Program-made: the position numbers and the translations under genes | In this document: positions 58,100-64,000 of the stretch, in pieces | Layout of the letters: every line of letters begins with the position of its first letter | How positions within the stretch are numbered: the stretch's first letter is position 1 | Notes under the pieces: generated by a model | The model's database searches: none | What the model saw: the letters and a program-made list of their open reading frames with translations, nothing else | What the model was told of the DNA's origin: nothing | Source of the DNA: Lachnospiraceae bacterium | Lineage (GTDB): Bacteria > Bacillota > Clostridia > Lachnospirales > Lachnospiraceae | DNA: 64,000 nt | NCBI GenBank assembly: GCA_017503735.1 | Contig: JAFVSN010000017.1 | Location: 89,211-153,210, forward strand | Direction of reading: 5' to 3'

Positions 58100-58732
58100 C
58101 TATGAATCCTCCTTCGGAATCTTTACCTTTTGACCGATTTTATTTTCGGTCCCGTTGATCAGGCGCTTTATATTCTCTCTATGGGTGTAGAATGCCAATA
58201 CTGCAAAAACAATACTGAGCGCAAGCATATGCCAGTCTCCCGGACGGGTTACCGCCACCCAGATGACAAATAACACTTCCATCACAAGAGAGCCCAGCGA
58301 TACAAATCGGGTAATCGCAAGGATTACAAAAAATGTTCCCACACAAATCAAGAAAATCCGCCAGTCAAAGGTCAGAATCGTACCGACCAAAACCGCGATT
58401 CCCTTACCGCCCTTAAACTTTAAATAAAAAGGAAACGTATGCCCGAGTACCGCACCCAATGCGGTATACAAGCCAAACAAATCAGCCTCCGGTAACTCTT
58501 TAAAAAGCACAAACTTAATCAGTACTACCGGAATCGCACATTTAAATACATCACCGAGAAGGGTAATGAGTGCCGCTTTTTTCCCAAGAGTACGAAGCGC
58601 ATTGGTGGTTCCTACATTACCGCTTCCATAGTTTCTTATGTCTACCTTTTGAATCTTACCTACAATAAATCCCGTAGAAATACATCCGAATGCATATCCT
58701 AAGATCAAACAAATCGCAATACGCCAAATCAT
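58100..58732 (-). CDS. plsY: Acyl-phosphate:glycerol-3-phosphate acyltransferase PlsY
   Basis: PlsY is the integral membrane enzyme that makes lysophosphatidic acid from acyl phosphate and glycerol 3-phosphate. The 210-residue product shows the three conserved motifs: GSGNVGTTNALRTLG near residue 37, GHTFPFYLKFKGGKGIA near 97, and a later loop before the last helices. About five membrane segments are visible. It is followed immediately by gpsA. Confidence 0.94.
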   Translation of the reverse strand: MIWRIAICLILGYAFGCISTGFIVGKIQKVDIRNYGSGNVGTTNALRTLGKKAALITLLGDVFKCAIPVVLIKFVLFKELPEADLFGLYTALGAVLGHTFPFYLKFKGGKGIAVLVGTILTFDWRIFLICVGTFFVILAITRFVSLGSLVMEVLFVIWVAVTRPGDWHMLALSIVFAVLAFYTHRENIKRLINGTENKIGQKVKIPKEDS

Positions 58733-58768
58733 TTCCTTATCCTGCCATTTCTGCTTTTCTAATTCTGC

Positions 58769-60100
58769 TTATTTCGTGTTATCCTCACGTTCTCTGATAA
58801 TGAACTTCAAGGAAGTACCTACAAAACCAAAGGTATCACGAATCTTATTTTCAATATACCGCTGATAAGAATAATGCATCAGCTCCTTTGAATTTACAAA
58901 CAACACAAAGGTCGGCGGCCCCACCGCCACCTGAGTCATAAAGAAAATCTTAAGTCTCTTACCCTTATCGGACGGCGGTTGCTGTAAGGACGTCGCCTCC
59001 ATAAGAATTTCGTTGAGTACACCGGTCTGGATGCGCAAGGTTCTGCTCTGGATGACAAGATCAATCTTTTCAAAAATCTTAGTCATGCGCTGACCGGTCT
59101 TTGCGGAAATGAATATAATCTCTGCATACGGAATAAAGGACAAAATTTCACGGATTCGTTCCGTCTGACGATAAATCGTTTTGTCGTCCTTATCTTCTAC
59201 CGCATCCCACTTATTGACCGCAATAATAATACCTTTGCCTCTCTCATGAGCGATACCGGCAATCTTTGCATCCTGCTCGGTCACGCCTTCCGTTGCATCG
59301 ATTACCACAACTACAACATCCGCACGCTCTACCGCACTGACGGTACGCACGATACTGAAGCGTTCCAGTTCTTCTTTAATCTTATTCTTACGACGCAGTC
59401 CCGCCGTATCAATAAAAATATATTCCTTTTCCTCAAACTTTACCACCGTATCAATAGCATCACGGGTCGTTCCCGCAATATCCGATACAATCACGCGGTT
59501 CTCACCGGTTAACTTGTTGATGATGGAGGATTTCCCCACATTCGGCTTACCTACCACTGCAATTTTCGGAAGCTCTTCCTCCTCTTCTCCTTCCACCGGA
59601 GCCGGGAAGTATTCTACAATAGCATCCAACAATTCACCGAAGCCAAGTCTGGATGCACCGGATACCGGAAGCGGATCTCCGATTCCGAGATTATAAAACT
59701 CGTATACATCCGCCTGCATCTTCTCAAAATCATCCACCTTGTTGACGGTCAGTACTACCGGTTTTCCGGAACGTCTAAGCATATCCGCCACTTTAAAATC
59801 CGCATCCACAAGGCCCATGCGCACATCCGTTAAAAACACGATAACATCTGCCGTATCAATGGCAATCTGTGCCTGCTCACGCATATAGGTTAACATCTTA
59901 TCTTTGGTTTCCGGTTCGATACCGCCGGTATCAATCATAGTGAATTTATAATTCAACCATGTAACATCCGCATAAATGCGGTCACGGGTCACACCCGGAT
60001 AATCTTTTACAATCGAAATACGCTCTCCGGCAAGCGCATTAAACAACGTGGACTTACCTACATTCGGACGTCCCACGATAGCAACAATCGGATTACTCAT
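58769..60100 (-). CDS. der: Ribosome biogenesis GTPase Der
   Basis: Der (EngA) is a double GTPase needed for 50S subunit maturation. The 443-residue protein has two G domains: GRPNVGKSTLFNAL with DTGGIE and NKVDDF in the first 165 residues, and GKPNVGKSSIINKL with DTAGLRRK and NKWDAV in the second. A C-terminal KH-like domain includes GPPTFVLFVNSKELMHYSYQ. The der-plsY-gpsA-spoIVA order is typical for clostridia. Confidence 0.96.
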   Translation of the reverse strand: MSNPIVAIVGRPNVGKSTLFNALAGERISIVKDYPGVTRDRIYADVTWLNYKFTMIDTGGIEPETKDKMLTYMREQAQIAIDTADVIVFLTDVRMGLVDADFKVADMLRRSGKPVVLTVNKVDDFEKMQADVYEFYNLGIGDPLPVSGASRLGFGELLDAIVEYFPAPVEGEEEEELPKIAVVGKPNVGKSSIINKLTGENRVIVSDIAGTTRDAIDTVVKFEEKEYIFIDTAGLRRKNKIKEELERFSIVRTVSAVERADVVVVVIDATEGVTEQDAKIAGIAHERGKGIIIAVNKWDAVEDKDDKTIYRQTERIREILSFIPYAEIIFISAKTGQRMTKIFEKIDLVIQSRTLRIQTGVLNEILMEATSLQQPPSDKGKRLKIFFMTQVAVGPPTFVLFVNSKELMHYSYQRYIENKIRDTFGFVGTSLKFIIREREDNTK

Positions 60101-60132
60101 TTTAGGAATTTATCCTCTCTTTCACAAATCAA

Positions 60133-61446
60133 CTACTCAATTACAGCCTGTACAAAAGACTCTCCATCTGATTTTACAATACTCACGCGGGTTTGTAAAG
60201 CCTTTTCCACATCAGAAACCGTCAAATCATCCAAAAAGACATCCTCACCGCTTCGAAGCATAACCTCCGGAAGCAGCAAAATCTCACCCAATTCCTTGTC
60301 TTTTAACTGGGCAATAATATCTTGTCCCGTCACCAATCCTGCTACGGTAATACTGTTTCCGAAGAAATCGTTTCGAATCGCAACTACCTTTGCATCAACA
60401 TTCGGATACTTCTTTTGAATTTTTTCCACCTGCTGACGAATCACCGGCTCTGCCAAAGTACCGGTAATCAGAGTAAGCTTCCGTTCCCGTTCGTCTCCCT
60501 TATGATCCTTTAAGCACCAATCCACTTCCTCATTCATGGAGCGAACCATGCCAACGCCGTTTTCCAACTGCGGATACCCCTCATATTCTTCCTCCGACGG
60601 CAACGGCAATCCCGCCATCAAATACCACTCATCACTGGCATGAATCATACGGGTGCCGTAATGCTTTTGAATAATCTCCTGCCATTTCTTGATAATGCCG
60701 ATGACTTCCACCGCATCTTCCTTGGTAAAAGGCTCCACCTGCGTAAGCCCCTCACGGAACTTCGTCATACCCATGGGTACTACGGAAACGCTTTGCATCA
60801 ATGGTAAATAGGCTGTCAAATCATGAATGGTCCGTTCCAGTTCTTCTCCGTCGTTATAACCTTTACAAAGCACAATCTGACCGTTCATCTCCAGACCCGC
60901 ATCGTAAAACCTCTTGATTTTCTCCAAAGCATCTCCCGCAAAGCGGTTATTTAACATCTTGCAGCGAAGCTTCGGATTTGTCGTGTGTACGGAAATATTA
61001 ATGGGAGACAACTTATAAAACAAAATCCGTTCCATATCCTCTTCGGACAAATTGGTCAGCGTAATATAGTTTCCCTGTAAAAAGGATAGTCTTGCATCAT
61101 CATCCTTAAAATAAAGCGTATCACGCATTCCCGGCGGCATCTGGTCAATAAAGCAGAAAATACACTTATTCCGGCAGGAACGATACTCATCCATAAGACC
61201 GTCCTCAAACACCAACCCCAAATCTTCATAGGCATCCTTCTCGATTTCCAGCTCCCATTCTTCTCCGTCCTGCTTACGAATCAAAAGAACAAGCTCCTCA
61301 TCCTCGGACAAATACCGGTAATCGAACACATCTTTAATGGGCTGTTCGTTAATGGAAACCAGTACGTCGCCGGCTTCGATTTCAAGTTCCTCGGCAATAC
61401 TGCCTGGGAGGACTTCTTTAATGGTATGTTCTTGTAATTTCTTCAT
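60133..61446 (-). CDS. DUF512 protein with PDZ and radical SAM-like Fe-S domain
   Basis: The 437-residue protein has an N-terminal PDZ-like domain (VLPGSIAEELEIEAGDVLVS), a central domain with the cysteine motif CRNKCIFCFIDQMP near residue 92 that resembles a radical SAM cluster site, and a C-terminal DUF512 region ending in DDLTVSDVEKALQ. The family is widespread next to der in Bacillota; its biochemical role is not known to me. Length is normal. Confidence 0.85.
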   Translation of the reverse strand: MKKLQEHTIKEVLPGSIAEELEIEAGDVLVSINEQPIKDVFDYRYLSEDEELVLLIRKQDGEEWELEIEKDAYEDLGLVFEDGLMDEYRSCRNKCIFCFIDQMPPGMRDTLYFKDDDARLSFLQGNYITLTNLSEEDMERILFYKLSPINISVHTTNPKLRCKMLNNRFAGDALEKIKRFYDAGLEMNGQIVLCKGYNDGEELERTIHDLTAYLPLMQSVSVVPMGMTKFREGLTQVEPFTKEDAVEVIGIIKKWQEIIQKHYGTRMIHASDEWYLMAGLPLPSEEEYEGYPQLENGVGMVRSMNEEVDWCLKDHKGDERERKLTLITGTLAEPVIRQQVEKIQKKYPNVDAKVVAIRNDFFGNSITVAGLVTGQDIIAQLKDKELGEILLLPEVMLRSGEDVFLDDLTVSDVEKALQTRVSIVKSDGESFVQAVIE

Positions 61447-61562
61447 AGCATAAACCTCTTTTTCTGTGTCTTTCCGGCATCTCTTTCTATTTGCGGTTCA
61501 GGCACATCTATTCTGTATTTACTAATTATCTTTGCTTCACGCTCTTCTGTACTTCGCAAACT

Positions 61563-62411
61563 CTACTCCTCTGATAACATCAGGAATCCCACCAAACTGC
61601 CTCGGTCGTTTCCCTGTACTCTATGGGAATATAACACATCGGAATGGCATTTGGTACAAACGCCTCCGATAATAATGTTTTCCGGCTTTACTCCGGCTTG
61701 TTCCAAAATCATACGGTTTGCCTGCCACAAATCCAGCTGACAGGTTCCTTCCGTCTTCTGCTCGCCCGTCTGCGCAGTCGCCTCCGGAAACTCTCTCATA
61801 AACCGCTCCGCCACTTCACCGCCTACGTTATAGCAGTTCCCGCAAATGGAAACTCCGATATAAGCTTCCATATCCGACGGCTTGCTACCGAATTCTTTCT
61901 CCATGGCCTGTACCGTTTTCTCGGCAATCCTGCCGATGGTCCCACGCCAGCCTGCATGAGCCGTACCGATAGCCTTTACCACCGGATCATAAAAAAACAC
62001 CGGCACACAATCCGCCATAAATACAGTCAAAACCACCCCGGGTTCATTGGTAATCTGAGCATCCACCGAGGTATAGTCCCGCGGTTTTACAATACCCTTG
62101 CCACAGTCCGCCTTGGTTGCTCTTCGAACCACGGTCTCATGAACCTGCGCCGACAGTACCACCTGCTCTTTTGTAAACCCCATGGCAGTACAAATCCTGT
62201 CATAATTCTCAAGAACATGATCGTCCATATCTCCCCGTCCAAACCCAAGATTCATGGACGAAAAACACCCTTCGCTGACGCCGCCTACTCTTGTAGAACA
62301 ACCGTGTTTTACGCCTGAGTGCTCCGCCAGACGCTTAAAATATAAAAACGGTACTTCTGTACCCGATACTGCCATTTCCTTTGTAGTAAGTAACTGTAAT
62401 TTATGTTTCAT
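61563..62411 (-). CDS. pgeF: Peptidoglycan editing factor PgeF (laccase-domain family)
   Basis: The 282-residue protein belongs to the YfiH/PgeF family, which removes wrongly incorporated serine from UDP-MurNAc precursors in some bacteria and has a copper/zinc-binding laccase-like fold. Visible site residues are in GTAHAGWRGTIGRIAE, GVSICGNCYNVG and CTKCHSDVLYSHR. ATG 62411 is preferred because AGGA precedes it; the upstream in-frame ATG lacks a ribosome binding site. Confidence 0.9.
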   Translation of the reverse strand: MKHKLQLLTTKEMAVSGTEVPFLYFKRLAEHSGVKHGCSTRVGGVSEGCFSSMNLGFGRGDMDDHVLENYDRICTAMGFTKEQVVLSAQVHETVVRRATKADCGKGIVKPRDYTSVDAQITNEPGVVLTVFMADCVPVFFYDPVVKAIGTAHAGWRGTIGRIAEKTVQAMEKEFGSKPSDMEAYIGVSICGNCYNVGGEVAERFMREFPEATAQTGEQKTEGTCQLDLWQANRMILEQAGVKPENIIIGGVCTKCHSDVLYSHRVQGNDRGSLVGFLMLSEE

Positions 62412-62458
62412 ATTCTGATTCCTACTTACTTTCCTTCCATTCATTGCTCAAATATTTA

Positions 62459-62845
62459 TTACATCCAGAATGCATTCTCCGTAATCCTTATCTCATCCCC
62501 GGTCACCCCTGCCACATCAAACCGGCATGGTGTATCAAAAGGAATCCGGTTCTTATACATATAATATTGCGCCGCCGCAATGATTTTCTTCTGCTTTCTG
62601 AAATCTACCGCTTCCTCCGGTGCTCCGAACCGCTCATCGGCACGATATTTCACCTCTATAAATATCAGATAGCCGTCTTTTTTTGCAATTAAATCAATCT
62701 CGCCGTGCTTCGTATAAAAGTTCCGGGCAAGAATTTCGTATCCCTGTGTTTGCAGATACTCCTGTACCTTGGTTTCCTGCTCGGAGCCGACAAGACGGCG
62801 GTTCCAAACTTTGGAATAATTATTTATTACCTCGTTATTTCCCAT
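62459..62845 (-). CDS. YraN/UPF0102 nuclease-fold protein
   Basis: The 128-residue protein has the UPF0102 pattern LQTQGYEILARNFYTKHGEI, followed by DLIAKKDGYLIFIEVKYR, with the E, D and EXK residues of an endonuclease-like fold. The role is uncertain. It lies 47 bases before pgeF. Confidence 0.9.
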   Translation of the reverse strand: MGNNEVINNYSKVWNRRLVGSEQETKVQEYLQTQGYEILARNFYTKHGEIDLIAKKDGYLIFIEVKYRADERFGAPEEAVDFRKQKKIIAAAQYYMYKNRIPFDTPCRFDVAGVTGDEIRITENAFWM

Positions 62846-62881
62846 TCAGCTCTCCCTATTGTTCCCATTATTCAGTCACCC

Positions 62882-63043
62882 TTAAAACATCTTATTTTCA
62901 TAATCCTGAAGCTCATGAAAAATCATATCTACAATCACAAAATCATCTACAATTCGATACCTCTTTTTTTCAAACAGAAGATACTGAATGCATCGTTCAA
63001 AGTCCTCTTCCGCAGCTTTTGTAACTAATACCTTATAATCCAT
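62882..63043 (-). pseudogene. RelE/ParE-type toxin, probably internally deleted
   Basis: The 53-residue frame begins MDYKVLVTKAAEEDFERCI, a normal RelE N-terminus, and ends IVDMIFHELQDYENKMF, a normal RelE C-terminus. The middle 30-40 residues of a usual 90-residue toxin, including the strand with core basic residues, are missing after LLFEKK. It overlaps the antitoxin gene by 11 bases, as intact pairs do. I therefore read it as a remnant that can no longer cut mRNA; a functional miniature form cannot be excluded. Confidence 0.65.
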
Positions 63044-63326
63044 ATTTTGCCCTCATATTACCTGAAACTTCCTTTGCCTCCCTAACCAATCCTTGTTTTG
63101 CCTGTTCACGAGCCCTTTCTAATTTTTCTAACAATTCCTGTTCTGTCAATGCTTCATATGGATTTGCATTTACCCTCTTAATTTCAAACGGAAATCCATT
63201 CACAGCCAAAGCTTGTGTCAAAAACATTCGAATTGCAGTCGTTGTATCTGTTCCTAAATCCCGAAAAAGTTCATCCGACTTCACCTTCAAATCATCATCA
63301 ACTCTTACCTGAATTGTACTTGCCAT
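63033..63326 (-). CDS. RelB/DinJ family antitoxin
   Basis: The 97-residue protein starts with the ribbon-helix-helix domain STIQVRVDDDLKVKSDELF, followed by TDTTTAIRMFLTQALAVNGF, the DinJ/RelB pattern, and ends in a charged toxin-binding tail. ATG 63326 is eight bases after AGGAGG. Such antitoxins bind palindromes in their own promoter; a 36-bp palindrome lies 47 bases upstream. Confidence 0.88.
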   Translation of the reverse strand: MASTIQVRVDDDLKVKSDELFRDLGTDTTTAIRMFLTQALAVNGFPFEIKRVNANPYEALTEQELLEKLERAREQAKQGLVREAKEVSGNMRAKYGL

Positions 63327-63372
63327 TCCAGCCACCTCCTAAACTCTTCTGCTATAAGAATCGCAAACAACC

Positions 63373-63408
63373 AATGCTATTTCAATACATTTGCAATGAC
63401 ATAGCATT
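63373..63408. repeat. 36-bp palindromic repeat, copy 1 (upstream of antitoxin)
   Basis: AATGCTATTTCA and TGACATAGCATT flank a 12-base centre; one arm mismatch distinguishes it from copy 2 at 63744. On the minus strand the arm contains TTGAAA, in the position of a -35 box, and TTATAG follows as in copy 2. It is probably the toxin-antitoxin operator and may also act as a hairpin after the flhB-like gene. Confidence 0.75.
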
Positions 63409-63417
63409 AACATCATT

Positions 63418-63702
63418 TTACAAGGAATCCTTTACCTTCCCCTTAATCTTATCCACCTTATCAACGAACAACAGCACTTCTGCCACAACTTCATAAAGCT
63501 CCGGCGGAATGGCGTCCCCGATTTCAAGCTTGGCCAATGTCCCGGCCAGTTTATCATCCTTATGCAGAGGCACATTTTCTTCTACCGCACGTTCGATAAT
63601 CTTCTCTGCCACATACCCGCGGCCGGAGGCCACAATCTTCGGTGCCTCCTCGGAAGGCTCGTATTCCAGCGCAACCGCAATTTTGCTCTTTTGTTCTTCC
63701 AA
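63418..63702 (-). CDS. Orphan FlhB C-terminal domain-like protein
   Basis: The 94-residue protein aligns with the cytoplasmic C-terminal domain of the flagellar/type III export switch protein FlhB (IAVALEYEPSEEAPKIVASG, then GAIARKI-like VAEKIIERA and ENVPLHKDDKLAGTLAKLEIGDAIPPELYEVVAEVL). It lacks the membrane part and the NPTH autocleavage motif. Free-standing forms (FlhX/YlqH type) are known in Bacillota with uncertain role. The start is TTG at 63702, five bases after AAAGGAGGTG. No flagellar genes are in the window. Confidence 0.82.
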   Translation of the reverse strand: MEEQKSKIAVALEYEPSEEAPKIVASGRGYVAEKIIERAVEENVPLHKDDKLAGTLAKLEIGDAIPPELYEVVAEVLLFVDKVDKIKGKVKDSL

Positions 63703-63743
63703 ACAGACACCTCCTTTCACTATTATAAGCATAACAAATAAAC

Positions 63744-63779
63744 AATGCTATGTCAAAACATTTGTAATGACATAGCATT
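63744..63779. repeat. 36-bp palindromic repeat, copy 2 (upstream of flhB-like gene)
   Basis: AATGCTATGTCA and TGACATAGCATT form perfect 12-base arms around a 12-base centre. On the minus strand the repeat ends in TTGACATAGCATTG, and a TATAAT occurs 23 bases after TTGACA. The same layout surrounds copy 1. Confidence 0.8.
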
Positions 63780-63841
63780 TTCGTTTGTTATTCTCTTTTG
63801 AACATTGAAATGAAAATTTCAATAGTTAGATAAATTGGAAC

Positions 63842-64000
63842 TTACTTAATAGATAACTGTTTATCTCTTATCTTCATACATGCCTCAATATGCATAATCC
63901 AATGCCTTGAAAACGGCATCTGAATCAATCCTTTTACATCTTTTCCACACCAATAATCAATTAACCAATGTGCGTTTTCATCCATACTTACTACATTAAG
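63842..64000 (-). CDS. C-terminal end of an unidentified gene (cut by window edge)
   Basis: An open frame of 53 codons enters from the window edge and ends at TAA (63842-63844). It reads DENAHWLIDYWCGKDVKGLI and ends IRDKQLSIK. I do not recognise it. Codon choice is more AT-rich than in the housekeeping genes. A start at the internal ATG at 63985 lacks a clear ribosome binding site, so a partial gene is the better reading. Confidence 0.4.
   Translation of the reverse strand, partial: LNVVSMDENAHWLIDYWCGKDVKGLIQMPFSRHWIMHIEACMKIRDKQLSIK

Noticed and set aside
63373-63779. CRISPR array or insertion sequence ends
   Set aside because: There are only two palindromic copies with a gene between them, no spacer array, no cas genes and no transposase.

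Overview
The window looks like the chromosome of an anaerobic, spore-forming member of the Bacillota, most likely Lachnospiraceae or a close relative. This rests on spoIVA, the mreBCD/PBP2 cluster, mutS-mutL-miaA, der-plsY-gpsA and the DUF4321-radC pair, on AT-rich intergenic DNA with consensus sigma-A promoters, and on strong GGAGG ribosome binding sites. Every gene I can support lies on the minus strand, so transcription runs from high to low coordinates.

Layout in the direction of transcription. 64000-62846: an unidentified gene end, an orphan FlhB C-terminal-like gene, a RelB/DinJ antitoxin and a shortened RelE-like toxin; a 36-bp palindrome lies upstream of both the flhB-like gene and the antitoxin. 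62845-54313: housekeeping genes (yraN, pgeF, a DUF512 Fe-S protein, der, plsY, gpsA, spoIVA, an SH3b-NlpC/P60 hydrolase). 54312-53790: a 523-bp regulatory region with a promoter, a c-di-GMP-I (GEMM-I) riboswitch whose P1 strand is shared with an intrinsic terminator, a further structured segment and a second promoter. 53789-24547: a 29-kb, twelve-gene operon closed by an intrinsic terminator. 24413-17351: mutS-like, rnhA, mutS, mutL. 17305-5863: small accessory enzymes (acetyltransferases, Nudix, hydrolases, HD, MBL, flavoprotein, DUF4143 ATPase) interleaved with miaA. 5730-1: methionine gamma-lyase-like protein, DUF4321, radC, mreB, mreC, mreD and the start of PBP2.

The main finding is the 29-kb operon. 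It encodes an F-type rotary ATPase core in the usual gene order (c, b/delta-like, alpha, gamma, beta, epsilon) with intact nucleotide-binding motifs. It has no recognisable subunit a, and its c subunit has no acidic residue in either membrane helix, so it should not be able to translocate ions. The core is embedded among five envelope proteins: a 1977-residue protein with a collagen-like stretch, a 774-residue protein with a Gly-Gly-X stretch and 21 PTPE repeats, a 405-residue polytopic protein, a 451-residue single-pass protein and a 3753-residue protein with membrane segments at both ends. All five appear to share related extracytoplasmic modules. The last gene encodes a membrane EAL c-di-GMP phosphodiesterase overlapping the 3753-residue gene. 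I infer an ATP-driven machine that acts on a giant cell-surface structure, switched on by c-di-GMP through the riboswitch and damped by its own EAL protein. The nearest precedent I know is the F1-like ATPases of mycoplasmas (gliding, MIB-MIP); I know of no description of this arrangement in Bacillota.
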